DNA of 64,000 nucleotides from JAKAWQ01 sp035509315 (GCA_035509315.1 DATJLS010000019.1:5412-69411); one strand, 5' to 3'. Counted from the first letter of the stretch, positions 53,915 to 63,001 are shown. The notes: generated from the letters alone by a model not told the origin. Numbers and translations are program-made.

Positions 53915-53928
53915 TTGATCGAAATCAA
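53915..53928. promoter_or_regulatory. FNR/FixK box between the CBS-BON gene and phaC
   Basis: TTGAT-CGAA-ATCAA is a perfect match to the palindromic FNR/FixK consensus. It is 75 bases before the CBS-BON start and 156 bases before the phaC start, well placed to act on the former and possibly on both divergent genes. Confidence 0.75.
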
Positions 53929-54083
53929 GGCGCGCTTGCGCATATCGGGCTTGGCTGCCTTTCGAATGAGGCGGCGAAAGCGTCGCGGCGATGTCATGAT
54001 TGCGCCATCGCAGGTAAAGGCCAATCAGCGCATATGTTTTGCTCCGCGCACCCGCCCGAACTGCCTCGGGGAGAAGGGGAATA

Positions 54084-55850
54084 ATGACATACGTCTCCGG
54101 AAACCGGGTCACCAAGCCGTCGCCGGTCATGGCTGAGGAAGCGCCCGGGGGAAAACCGATGGGAGCGCCAGTCGAAGAACCGTTCGATCGGATGTTGCAC
54201 GCCGCAGAGGCACGGCTGACGAGCGGGCTCTCTCCGGTCGCGATTGGTGGCTCTTTCCTCGACTGGGCGGTGCACCTGGCCAATCAGCCCGCGCGACGGG
54301 TCGAGCTCCTGCATCGCGCATGGCGCGAATGGGTGGAGCTGCTGAGCGGGGACAAATCGCTCGAATTGGCGCCAGGACCGACCGACCACCGCTTTACCCA
54401 TCCGGGTTGGCAGCAGGAACCGTTCCGCTCTTTTGCCCAGGCTTTCCTTCGTGCCGAGCGTTGGTGGACGGAAGCGGCGGCGAACACGCGCGGCGTGGGT
54501 GCCTCGGCCGAACGCATCGTCACCTTCATGACACGACAGGGGCTCGACACCGCTTCCCCCTCCAATCTTCCCTGGCTCAATCCTGAGGTGATCGAGGCGA
54601 CTGTCCGATCCCAGGGCAGGAACTTCCTCAACGGGCTCAGCAACGCGATCGCGGATGCGAACGAAACACTCTCGGGACGGACGAGCCTGCCTCTCGCGGT
54701 GGGCCGGGACGTGGCCTCAACGCCAGGGCGTGTGGTCCTGCGCAACAATTTGATGGAGCTGATCCAGTACTCACCGAAAACGCCGCGTGTGCGGCCGGAA
54801 CCGGTGCTCATCATTCCGGCCTGGATCATGAAGTACTATATTCTTGACCTCTCTTCGCACAATTCTCTGATCGCCTACCTCGTCGCGCAGGGCTACACCG
54901 TCTTCTGCATCTCCTGGCACAATCCGACCGGAGAGGATCGCGACGTCAGCTTCGATGATTATCGAAGGCTCGGCGTGATGGCCGCCATCGATGCCGTCAC
55001 GGCCATCACCGGGGCACGCAAGCTTCACGCCACCGGCTATTGCCTCGGCGGAACGTTGCTCGCCATCGCTGCGGCGGCGATGGCGCGCGAGAACGATAAC
55101 CGGCTGCAGAGCATCACGATGTTCTGCGCTCAGACCGATTTCGTCGAGGCGGGCGAGCTGCAGCTCTTCGTCACGGAGAGCCAACTCGCCTTCCTCGAAG
55201 ATCTGATGTGGCAGCAAGGCTATCTCGATAGCCGTCAGATGGCCGGGGCATTCCAGATGCTGCGCACGAATGATCTCGTCTGGTCACGGATGATCAAGGG
55301 CTATTTCCTTGGTGAGCGTGAGCACCCGAACGACCTCATGGCGTGGAACGCAGATGCAACCCGGATGCCCTATCGGATGCAGGCGGAATATCTTCGCCGC
55401 CTGTTCCTCGATAACGACCTCGCGGAAGGGAGGTTTCCGGTCGGAGGACGGCCGGTCGCACTGGCCGATATTCGCCTGCCTTTCTTTCTCGTCGGCACCG
55501 AGACCGACCATGTCGCGCCTTGGCGCTCGGTACACAAACTCCATTTGCTGAATCCGGGGGACATCACTTTCGTGCTCACTTCGGGTGGGCACAATGCCGG
55601 CGTCGTCAGTGAGCCAGGCCACCCGCGCCGGCATTTCCGCACACGGAGGAGCATGCCGGGCGAGCGCTATCTGGGTCCGGACGAATGGTGCGAGCACGCG
55701 GTGCGGCATGAAGGCTCATGGTGGCCGGCTTGGGTCGCTTGGCTCGGTGAACGCTCTGGCGAGCCGGCCGCGCCACCGTCGCTTGGCAACGAAGCCGCTG
55801 GTTTCCCGGCCGGCGAGGCGGCGCCCGGTCGGTATGTTCATGAGACGTGA
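54084..55850 (+). CDS. phaC: Class I poly(3-hydroxyalkanoate) synthase
   Basis: Polymerises 3-hydroxyacyl-CoA into PHA granules. The 588-residue protein has the lipase-like box GYCLGG with nucleophile C320, the catalytic Asp region VGTETDHVAPW and the histidine in SGGHNAG. The N-terminal PhaC_N domain covers about residues 60-230. The ATG at 54084 follows GGGGAGAAGGGGA. The phasin-like gene follows after about 110 bases. No phaA or phaB is in the window. Confidence 0.94.
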   Translation: MTYVSGNRVTKPSPVMAEEAPGGKPMGAPVEEPFDRMLHAAEARLTSGLSPVAIGGSFLDWAVHLANQPARRVELLHRAWREWVELLSGDKSLELAPGPTDHRFTHPGWQQEPFRSFAQAFLRAERWWTEAAANTRGVGASAERIVTFMTRQGLDTASPSNLPWLNPEVIEATVRSQGRNFLNGLSNAIADANETLSGRTSLPLAVGRDVASTPGRVVLRNNLMELIQYSPKTPRVRPEPVLIIPAWIMKYYILDLSSHNSLIAYLVAQGYTVFCISWHNPTGEDRDVSFDDYRRLGVMAAIDAVTAITGARKLHATGYCLGGTLLAIAAAAMARENDNRLQSITMFCAQTDFVEAGELQLFVTESQLAFLEDLMWQQGYLDSRQMAGAFQMLRTNDLVWSRMIKGYFLGEREHPNDLMAWNADATRMPYRMQAEYLRRLFLDNDLAEGRFPVGGRPVALADIRLPFFLVGTETDHVAPWRSVHKLHLLNPGDITFVLTSGGHNAGVVSEPGHPRRHFRTRRSMPGERYLGPDEWCEHAVRHEGSWWPAWVAWLGERSGEPAAPPSLGNEAAGFPAGEAAPGRYVHET

Positions 55851-55881
55851 CAGGCAGGAAGCATGAGGTGTCCTGGCGTTC

Positions 55882-55895
55882 CTGATCGAAATCAA
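55882..55895. promoter_or_regulatory. FNR/FixK box upstream of the phasin-like gene
   Basis: CTGAT-CGAA-ATCAA matches the FNR/FixK palindrome with one change and shares the same CGAA spacer as the box at 53915. It is 65 bases upstream of the phasin-like ATG. Confidence 0.65.
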
Positions 55896-55959
55896 TGCCG
55901 CCACATCCCGGGCCGGGTATCTTGAAATAGGGTCGATCGCAACGAACGGAGGATTTGTG

Positions 55960-56370
55960 ATGGATAAGGAAACATCGTTCCTCACCGGACAATGGCCTGC
56001 TTTCGCAGCAGGGTCTGAGCAGCGATGGAAGGCGTTGACCGCGGCCAACTCGCGTCTGATGCAAGGCATGCTTTCGGTTTGGCAGCAGGAAATGGAGCTC
56101 GGTCAGCAGCTTTTGGCGGAAAACATTGCCGATCCGAAGGCATTCAGCGAAGCCGTCGCAGGCGGAGCCGATGCGGGCGCACAATGGTCGGCTGTCCATC
56201 GGCGCTTCGACCGGACAGTGGCGGCGATCCGCAAGATCAATGACGAATTTTTCGACTGCCTGTTCGACGTCGCGGCGATGGCCAACGGGGCATCGGAAGG
56301 CAACGGCGCAAAGGTGCCCGCTGCGCCTGCCGGGGGCACGCAGACACGCAGCGTGGCTCGCACCACCTGA
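55960..56370 (+). CDS. Phasin-like granule-associated protein
   Basis: A 136-residue, mostly helical protein with a hydrophobic N-terminal half and a Gly/Ala/Pro-rich C-terminal tail. It has no clear phasin signature that I can verify, so the call rests on helical character, size, and position directly after phaC behind its own FNR-type box. GGAGGA precedes the ATG at 55960. Confidence 0.55.
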   Translation: MDKETSFLTGQWPAFAAGSEQRWKALTAANSRLMQGMLSVWQQEMELGQQLLAENIADPKAFSEAVAGGADAGAQWSAVHRRFDRTVAAIRKINDEFFDCLFDVAAMANGASEGNGAKVPAAPAGGTQTRSVARTT

Positions 56371-57100
56371 TCATCCAAGACGAACGGCCTCGCGCGCGGG
56401 GCAGGTAGGACGCACGAGTTCTGCCTGTACCCTCTCCAGGTCTCGGCCAGTGGGGCGATAAAATCGATCCTGAGTGCGGTACCGCCTCGGGTGAGGTTGC
56501 AGCTATCGATATCAGCATGAACCCGCCATCAAGGTTGGGTGTGGGGTGGTTTGTGCCATCAGTTGCCCCGGCAACAACATCCAGCGCGTCGGCACGCTCC
56601 GCATTGCAAGAGGACGGATCGCGGGCTCCGCAGCGGCAATCGCCGCCGCCGCGCCGGATCGGGAAAGAGGTCCGCAGGCTGCAAGCGGGTGATTGCACCC
56701 AAGCCGCCGACCAGTGCGGTTCGGTGACGGCGTTCCACCAAAGGACAGAAGGATGAGGGGCCAGCCAGCGCGCCGCAAGGGCCGGGGCGTCATTGAGTGG
56801 CGCGGCCGTGCTGAGAAGGCTTACGCGGGCGCGGCCTGCGGATCGGGGCCCGGGGCAGGGGCCTGGGGCAAGTCCGGCAAGGAAGAGCGCCCAGCACAGG
56901 TCGGCGGTAAGATTCTGCGTGTGTCGGGCGAGTCGCGAGAGCCGGAGCAGAGGTGAAAGATCGGGGGTAGCCGCCGGCGTCACCAGGCTCGCAAAGGGGA
57001 CACCTCCTCCCCCGTCCGGCAGGATCGTGGTGAGCACGCCCGAACGGGTATGGTGGATCAGCCGGCGGGTGGCGGCAATCGGGGAAGACGGGTCTGCCAT
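56371..57100 (-). pseudogene. Frameshifted HugZ-type haem/FMN split-barrel protein with DUF2470 domain
   Basis: Similarity to a pyridoxamine-phosphate-oxidase-like/HugZ protein is continuous but changes frame. The N-terminal part is in one frame from ATG 57100 (TRSGVLTTILPDG, LSRLARHTQNLTADL, ARVSLLSTAAPL). A second frame carries ALVGGLGAITRLQPADLF, the first frame returns with NAERADALDVVAGATDG, and a further frame gives DSCNLTRGGTALRIDF, then LERVQAELVR to the stop at 56371. At least three frame changes are needed, so the gene looks dead. A sequencing problem is less likely, given several shifts. Confidence 0.75.
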
Positions 57101-57195
57101 CGTTCGGTTTCCCTCCCGGCGTGCTTGCGCCACAATGTGATGGCACCCCGCTCCATATGGAGCAGGCCGAGAAGGGGCCCGTTGGGAACGGCCAC

Positions 57196-57897
57196 ATGAA
57201 ACACACCATTGCCCTGGTCGATGACGACCGCAACATCCTGACCAGCGTCGCCATGACGCTCGAACAGGAAGGATTCCAGGTCCGCACCTATACGGATGGA
57301 GAGAGCGCGCTGCAGGGGATCAGCGCCCGTCCCGTCGATCTCGCGGTCCTCGACATCAAAATGCCGAGGATGGACGGGATGGAGCTTCTTCAGCGGCTGC
57401 GCGCGCGCACCAGCCTGCCGGTGATCTTCCTCACCAGCAAGGACGAGGAGGTGGACGAGCTGATGGGGCTCCGGCTCGGCGCGGACGATTATATCCGCAA
57501 GCCCTTCAGCCAGCGCCTGCTGATCGAGCGTATCCGGGCGTTGCTGCGGCGCAACGAGGCAGGTCGGGCCGAGGGGTCGGGCGCCGCGCCGACAGGCGTG
57601 ATGGTTCGCGGCGATCTTGCCCTCGACGAGAACAAGCACCAATGCCTTTGGAAGGGGCAGGATATCCAGCTCACCGTGACCGAGTTCCTGCTCGTGAAGG
57701 CTCTGGCGGCGCGGCCGGGACTGGTCAAGTCCCGAGACCAGCTCATCGATGCCGCCTATGGCGAGAATATCTATGTGGACGACCGGACGATCGACAGCCA
57801 CGTCAAGCGCATCCGCAAGAAATTCCGGAGCACGGACGGCGAGTTCAACCAGATCGAGACGCTCTACGGCATCGGTTACCGCTATAAGGAGGCGTAA
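57196..57897 (+). CDS. chvI: Response regulator ChvI (OmpR family)
   Basis: A 233-residue regulator with receiver (acidic DDD at 9-11, phosphoacceptor D53 in AVLDIKMPRMDG, KPFS) and a winged-helix DNA-binding domain with TIDSHVKRIRKKF near residue 205. It pairs with the ChvG kinase immediately downstream; the pair controls envelope and acid responses in known Alphaproteobacteria. The ATG at 57196 gives the standard MKHTIALVDDD start. Confidence 0.92.
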   Translation: MKHTIALVDDDRNILTSVAMTLEQEGFQVRTYTDGESALQGISARPVDLAVLDIKMPRMDGMELLQRLRARTSLPVIFLTSKDEEVDELMGLRLGADDYIRKPFSQRLLIERIRALLRRNEAGRAEGSGAAPTGVMVRGDLALDENKHQCLWKGQDIQLTVTEFLLVKALAARPGLVKSRDQLIDAAYGENIYVDDRTIDSHVKRIRKKFRSTDGEFNQIETLYGIGYRYKEA

Positions 57898-57927
57898 GCC
57901 GCACCCGGAGGCCGGCGAGGGAGAAGG

Positions 57928-59730
57928 ATGCCGGAAAGCGGCGCAGTCCCTGGCGGAGGCCCTAGCCGAGCTCCTAGCCGAGCCCCCCTGGGCACGAGCT
58001 TGTTCGCGCGGATGAACACGCCGCGCCATCGCGGCGGGTCATCGCTGCTCAAGCGCATTCTGCTCGTCAATATGGTGCCGCTCGTGCTGCTGGTCGCGGC
58101 ACTCCTCTATCTCGATCAGTATCAGAGCGGCCTCCTCGAGGCCGAAGTGCAGGCGCTGCGCCAGCAGGCCCGAGTCTTCGCCGCCGCGCTCGAGCAGAGC
58201 GCCGTCAAGGAGGCGACACCCGGGCAGCCGACGCTGGTGCCCGACCTGAGCCGCCCGCTGCTGCACCAGCTCGCCGCGCCGACACCGAATCTGGATGCCC
58301 GGCTCTACGCACCCGACGGCCAGCTCATCACCGACAGCCGCGTGCAGGAGGGGCCGGGAGGAGCCATCACCACCACCCCGCTACCGCCGCCGGTGGTCCG
58401 TGGTCCGCTCCTCACCATCGTCGGCTGGCTCTATGACCATCTCCAGGCGTTGCTGCCGCAATCCGCCTCCACCCCGGTGGTGGAGGGGGGACCGGGCTCC
58501 GGTGGGCTTGACTGGGCGCCCGATTTCAAAGCCGCGGCAACACTGATCTCCGAAGCGAGCAAGGACGAGCTGCCACCCTACGTTCGCCGGACCCAGGACG
58601 GGCGGCTGCTGGTCACGGTCGCCGAGCCGGTGATGAGCGGCGGCCGGCAGCTCATCGGCATTATGCTGCTCACGCGCGAAGCGGTGGAGGTGGTGAACGC
58701 GCTTTTCGCCATCCGCCTCTCCATCCTCGAATTCTTCTCGCTGGCACTGGCGCTGACGGTGATCATGTCGATCTATCTTTCGCGCACGATCGCCCGGCCG
58801 ATCCTGAGGCTCGCTCTCGCCGCCGAAAAAATGCGTGAAGGACGAGGACGAACGGGGGCCGTGCCGAGGAGCCTGCGCGAGCGGCGCGATGAGGTCGGCG
58901 TGCTCGCCCGGGCGCTGGCCGACTCGGCCGCCGCCCTCTGGACGCGGCTCGATGCGATCGAGCGTTTCGCCGCTGACGTAGCGCATGAGATCAAGAACCC
59001 GCTTTCGTCGATTCGCAGCGCAATCGAGACGATGCCGCGGATCACCAACCGCGAGCAGCAGCAGCGGCTCTTCACGATCATGGCCGACGATGTCGGGCGG
59101 CTCGACCGGCTGATCAGCGACATTTCGGAAGCCTCGCGGCTCGATGCGGAGATGTCGCGCACCTCAACGGAGCGGGTCGATGTGGCACCGATCCTTTCCA
59201 CTCTCGCCGAGCTGCACGAGACGACGCGGCAGAACGGCGATCCGTATGTCGTCGTGGAAGTTCCTGAGAACGGCCTCATCGTCGAAGGGGTGGAAGGGCG
59301 GCTCGTCCAGGTGTTGCGCAACCTGATCGGCAATGCCGTCTCCTTCAGTCCGCGCGAGGGGCACATCCGCCTCACCGGACGGATCACCGGCAACACCGTC
59401 GAGGTGGCGGTGGAGGATCAGGGGCCTGGAATTCCCGAGAGCAAGCTCGAGCACATCTTCGACCGTTTCTATTCCGAACGGCCGGAAGGAGAAGAATTCG
59501 GCCGGCATTCCGGTCTTGGGCTCTCCATCAGCCGCCAGATCGTGGAAACCTTCGGTGGACGGATCAGCGCCGAGAATCGGCGCGACGCCAACGGAGCGGT
59601 GCTCGGCGCGCGCTTCGTCCTGCGCCTGCCGCGGGGCGAGATAAAGCTGCGCCAGGGGCGCCAAGCCGCTTCGACACAAGCGAGGGGCGACCGCCGCGGG
59701 CAAAAGTTGAGTGAAGTGAGCCCCGAATAA
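57928..59730 (+). CDS. chvG: Sensor histidine kinase ChvG
   Basis: A 600-residue membrane kinase. A first helix (about residues 48-66) and a second one (about 270-290) flank a periplasmic domain of the stimulus-sensing ChvG type. A HAMP-like stretch, then HisKA with H353 in DVAHEIKNPLSSIRS and HATPase_c with NLIGNAVSF and GLGLSISRQIV follow. The start is uncertain: 57928 gives a Pro-rich extension, and an ATG at 58012 fits the helix more tightly. In many relatives hprK and PTS genes follow; here an MFS remnant does. Confidence 0.9.
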   Translation: MPESGAVPGGGPSRAPSRAPLGTSLFARMNTPRHRGGSSLLKRILLVNMVPLVLLVAALLYLDQYQSGLLEAEVQALRQQARVFAAALEQSAVKEATPGQPTLVPDLSRPLLHQLAAPTPNLDARLYAPDGQLITDSRVQEGPGGAITTTPLPPPVVRGPLLTIVGWLYDHLQALLPQSASTPVVEGGPGSGGLDWAPDFKAAATLISEASKDELPPYVRRTQDGRLLVTVAEPVMSGGRQLIGIMLLTREAVEVVNALFAIRLSILEFFSLALALTVIMSIYLSRTIARPILRLALAAEKMREGRGRTGAVPRSLRERRDEVGVLARALADSAAALWTRLDAIERFAADVAHEIKNPLSSIRSAIETMPRITNREQQQRLFTIMADDVGRLDRLISDISEASRLDAEMSRTSTERVDVAPILSTLAELHETTRQNGDPYVVVEVPENGLIVEGVEGRLVQVLRNLIGNAVSFSPREGHIRLTGRITGNTVEVAVEDQGPGIPESKLEHIFDRFYSERPEGEEFGRHSGLGLSISRQIVETFGGRISAENRRDANGAVLGARFVLRLPRGEIKLRQGRQAASTQARGDRRGQKLSEVSPE

Positions 59731-59743
59731 TCCTCCGGCAGTC

Positions 59744-60116
59744 TCAACCGGTTTCCATCGATAAGCCAAGGCTGGCAAGCACCGCCGCCGCGATAAGCAA
59801 GGCCGCGAAACTCGTGAAGGCAGCGCGTATACCCTCCATGCCGGCTGCGGCAAGAAGGCTGCCAACAAGATGCAATGCCAAGATTGCCGCCAGCCCGCCG
59901 CACCGAATTGAGCATGCCAGCCGCCAGCCCGCCCGTCCGGGTGGCGCACTTGCAAGCAGAACGGATGTCATCAGAGGGACAGCAAGGCCGATCCTGGCGG
60001 GGATGGCGATCAGCCCGCGCAACATCGCGGAGTATGCGCGCAAGCGCGAGATTGAGGTTCGAGACATCGAGTTGAACCGGCGTGAAGCCGAGACTCGTCG
60101 TCGCGATCACGGGCAC
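59744..60116 (-). pseudogene. Remnant of a DHA2-type MFS multidrug exporter
   Basis: Pieces of a 14-helix exporter are recognisable in two frames. Near the 5' end (60116) LGFTPVQLDVSNLNLALARI resembles TM1 (LDVTIVNVALP in intact proteins). Then MTSVLLASAPPGRAG, GLAAGMLNSVRRAGGNLGIA and LHLVGSLLAAAG resemble the loop and helices near the C-terminus. The middle 300 or more residues are missing. So a large internal deletion plus frame changes removed the gene. It is divergent from an ArsR-type regulator. Confidence 0.68.
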
Positions 60117-60277
60117 CAGTTAGGAACGTGCATCCGCGCGAAGGGAACTCAGGTGGGCGATCCGCATGCAGAGCATTCTGGGCCGATATCCTCGGAACGC
60201 GATGCGGAACGGCGCTCCTTTCCGCTGTGATCGTTTCGGCGGATCCCGAACCGTCCGGCGATGACAGGAGTGCTCGG

Positions 60278-61000
60278 GTGGCCTATTTTTCCGGCATGTT
60301 CGCCACCGCGCCCTCGATCGCGGAGGTTGCCGCGCTCGTCGGCAACCCGGCGCGCGCCAATATGCTAACAGCGCTGCTCGATGGCCGGGCGGCGACGGCG
60401 GGCGAGCTTGCGCAGGCAGCCGGCGTTTCACCCCAGACGACGAGCGGCCACCTCGCGAAGCTTACGGAGGCGCGTCTCCTCCTGCTCTCGAAGCAGGGAC
60501 GTCACGTCTATTACCGACTTGCCTCGCCTTTGATCGGCCGAATGCTCGAGGGAATCATGGCCGTCGCCGCCGATGGCCCGCCGCGCTACCGGCCGCGTTC
60601 GGGCGGGGACGAGGCGCTGCGCACCGCGCGCACCTGCTACGATCATCTGGCGGGCCGGCTCGGGGTTGCACTCGCCGATGCGCTGGCGGCGCGCGGACAA
60701 GTGGCGCTGGGCGAGGACGGCGGTGAGGTCACGGAGGAAGGTGAGGCATTTTTCACGGATTTCGGACTGCCGATCACGGGCCTCCGCAACGGCCGGCGCA
60801 CTTTCTGCCGCCCCTGTCTCGATTGGAGCGAGCGGCGGCCGCATCTCGCAGGCGCCCTCGGCGCGGCACTCACCGACCGGCTCTTCACGCTCGGCTGGGT
60901 CTTGCGGCAACGGAATACGCGCGCCGTCCTGATCTCGGCGAAGGGCCAGACCGGATTGAAAGCGGCCTTCGGCATCCAACTCGGCGCAAACGACGGTTGA
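60278..61000 (+). CDS. ArsR-family transcriptional regulator with C-terminal extension
   Basis: A 240-residue regulator. The winged helix spans about residues 10-90 (VGNPARANMLTALLDG, then VSPQTTSGHLAKL as recognition helix). The C-terminal part has a conserved CRPCLDWSERR with paired cysteines, seen in exporter-associated ArsR-type proteins. A GTG at 60278 follows AGGAG; ATG 60296 is an alternative. Its neighbour on the other strand is a decayed exporter, so its former target may be gone. Confidence 0.8.
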   Translation: MAYFSGMFATAPSIAEVAALVGNPARANMLTALLDGRAATAGELAQAAGVSPQTTSGHLAKLTEARLLLLSKQGRHVYYRLASPLIGRMLEGIMAVAADGPPRYRPRSGGDEALRTARTCYDHLAGRLGVALADALAARGQVALGEDGGEVTEEGEAFFTDFGLPITGLRNGRRTFCRPCLDWSERRPHLAGALGAALTDRLFTLGWVLRQRNTRAVLISAKGQTGLKAAFGIQLGANDG

Positions 61001-61101
61001 ACGAAGGATATTTCGAATGATTTGATGCCCGCCCAAACCGGTCAGGAACGCAAAAAGCTGCACCCTGTCGCATAAGATCGGCGGGGACCGGGAGGAAACG
61101 A

Positions 61102-61206
61102 ATGACGCTCGATCTATATGGCTTCTGGCAATATGGCGTCTGGCGGATGAGCGGAGCAATCCTCCAAAGCCATGAAATTGATCATCAAACGAAAACGAGA
61201 GCATGA
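61102..61206 (+). CDS. 34-residue leader-like small open reading frame
   Basis: An ATG with a strong GGGAGGAAACGA before it opens a 34-codon frame (MTLDLYGFWQYGVW...) whose TGA overlaps the acyl-CoA synthetase start (ATGATGA). The first residues vaguely recall glutathione-transferase N-termini (LYGFW), so it may be the stump of a lost gene that runs into a family B hairpin; equally it may be a coupling peptide. Confidence 0.35.
   Translation: MTLDLYGFWQYGVWRMSGAILQSHEIDHQTKTRA
61132..61183 (+). repeat. Hairpin repeat, family B, copy 2
   Basis: About 52 bases resembling the reverse complement of 48681-48730: TGGCGGAT and a matching ATCCTCCA arm, then CCAAAGCCATGAAATTGA, which is identical over 18 bases. 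The arms have more mismatches than in copy 1. It lies just upstream of the acyl-CoA synthetase start. Confidence 0.6.
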
Positions 61207-62903
61207 TGACCGAAGCACGCCATGCTCTGGCGCCGCGGAGCTACGTTCACGGGGCAAGCGCCATACCATTGCTCGGCGAGACGATCGGCGAGAATTTCTC
61301 GCGCATCGCGGCGCGCCATGCTGAGCGGCCCGCACTCATCGTGCGCGAGCAGGGAATTCGCTGGCGCTATGCCGAGCTTGCCGAAGCGGTGGACCGCCTC
61401 GCTGCGGGCTTTCTTGCCCTCGGCCTCGAACCGGGTGAACGCGTCGGAATGTGGTCGCTCAATTGCGCCGAATGGGTTCTCGCACAATTCGCGACCGCCC
61501 GCGCCGGCCTCATCCTCGTCAATATCAACCCGGCCTACAGGGTCGCGGAGCTTGCCTATGCGCTCGCAAAAGCAGACTGCGCGGCCCTGCTGACAGCCTG
61601 CCGCTTCAAGAACAGCAACTATATCGGCATGTTGAACACACTGATGCCGGAACTCGCGAAGAGCCGGCCAGGCGCACTCGCCGCGGCACAGCTCCCCACG
61701 CTCCGAGCGGTGATCCAGATCGAGGACGAGACCGCGCCCGGCTGCTTCCCCTTCGCCGATGTGCTCGCCGCCGGCGGGCCGGCGGAGCATGCGCGCCTTG
61801 CGATCCTTGCTGAGACCCTTCAGTGCGACGAGGCCGTGAACATACAGTTCACAAGTGGGACAACGGGGACTCCCAAGGGCGCGACCCTCACCCACCACAA
61901 TATCCTCAATAACGGGTTCTTCATCGGCGAGGCGCTGCGCCTCTCTGAAACCGATTCCCTCTGCATTCCCGTGCCGCTCTATCATTGTTTCGGCATGGTG
62001 CTCGGCGCCCTTGCCGCGGTGACGCATGGCGCTGCAATGGTCTTCCCCGGCCGCGGGTTCGACGCGTCGGCAACGCTCGCCGCCGTCGCCGAGGAACGCT
62101 GCACGGCGCTCCATGGCGTGCCGACGATGTTCATCGCCGAGATGGAGCATCCGGACTTCGCTAAATTCGATCTCTCAAGCCTGCGAACCGGTATCATGGC
62201 CGGCTCGCCCTGCCCAATCGCGGTGATGAGACGCGCCATCGAGACAATGCATCTCTCCGAGATCACGATCGCCTACGGCATGACCGAAACGAGCCCGGTG
62301 AGCTTCCAGACCTCGGTCGATGATCCGCTCGAGAAACGGGTCTCGACCGTCGGTCGCATCCATCCCCATGTCGAGGTGAAGATCATTGATGTGAATGGCG
62401 AGATTGTCCCGCGTGGCACCCAAGGCGAGCTCTGCACACGCGGCTATTCGGTGATGCTCGGCTACTGGAACGATTCTGCGCGAACCGCCGAAGTGATCGA
62501 TGCGGCGCGCTGGATGCACACCGGAGACCTCGCGACGATCGATGATCAAGGCTATTGCCGCATCGTCGGCCGCATCAAAGACATGGTGATCCGTGGGGGC
62601 GAGAACATTTATCCACGCGAAGTGGAGGAATTCCTTTACCGGCACCCAAAGATCGAGGATGTGCAGGCTTTCGGCGTGCCAGACCCCAGGCTCGGTGAGG
62701 AGCTCTGCGTCTGGGTCCGACTGCGGGCGGGCGAAACCATGATGGAGGAGGAGCTGCGCGCATTCTGCCGCGACCAGATCGCGCACTACAAAATCCCGCG
62801 CTATGTGCGCTTCGTCGACTCCTTCCCCATGACCGTCACCGGCAAGGTGCAAAAATACATCATGCGTGAACGCATGACGGAAGAACTCGGCATCACTGCC
62901 TAG
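61203..62903 (+). CDS. AMP-binding acyl-CoA synthetase (medium/long-chain fatty-acid type)
   Basis: A 566-residue ANL-superfamily ligase activating a carboxylic acid to its CoA ester. Motif A3 is TSGTTGTPKGATLTH near residue 220; YGMTETSPV, YWNDSARTAEV, GDLATIDDQGY and GRIKDMVIRGGENIYP follow, and the catalytic lysine stands in TVTGKVQKY. A link to PHA through 3-hydroxyacyl-CoA supply is possible but unproven. Family A repeat copy 5 follows at once. Confidence 0.9.
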   Translation: MMTEARHALAPRSYVHGASAIPLLGETIGENFSRIAARHAERPALIVREQGIRWRYAELAEAVDRLAAGFLALGLEPGERVGMWSLNCAEWVLAQFATARAGLILVNINPAYRVAELAYALAKADCAALLTACRFKNSNYIGMLNTLMPELAKSRPGALAAAQLPTLRAVIQIEDETAPGCFPFADVLAAGGPAEHARLAILAETLQCDEAVNIQFTSGTTGTPKGATLTHHNILNNGFFIGEALRLSETDSLCIPVPLYHCFGMVLGALAAVTHGAAMVFPGRGFDASATLAAVAEERCTALHGVPTMFIAEMEHPDFAKFDLSSLRTGIMAGSPCPIAVMRRAIETMHLSEITIAYGMTETSPVSFQTSVDDPLEKRVSTVGRIHPHVEVKIIDVNGEIVPRGTQGELCTRGYSVMLGYWNDSARTAEVIDAARWMHTGDLATIDDQGYCRIVGRIKDMVIRGGENIYPREVEEFLYRHPKIEDVQAFGVPDPRLGEELCVWVRLRAGETMMEEELRAFCRDQIAHYKIPRYVRFVDSFPMTVTGKVQKYIMRERMTEELGITA

Positions 62904-62904
62904 A

Positions 62905-63001
62905 GCGTGATGCCCAGAGGTGGAATCGCCGTAGGTCTGAATCACGCGGGAAAACAGATAGCTGGAGTGGAATGCGCAAGTAAGAACGAACGCAACCCGC
63001 T
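62905..63001 (-). repeat. Dispersed repeat, family A, copy 5 (diverged, inverted)
   Basis: Begins AGCGTGATGCCCAGAGGTGGAA and contains GTAGGTCTGAATCACGCGGGAAAAC, the complement of the conserved block in copies 1-3. The distal end CGAACGCAACCCGCTTTC is more diverged. It starts within two bases of the acyl-CoA synthetase stop. Confidence 0.7.

Noticed and set aside
61178..61188. TTGATCATCAA upstream of the acyl-CoA synthetase as an FNR box
   Set aside because: The half-sites are separated by one base rather than four, and it is part of the family B repeat.
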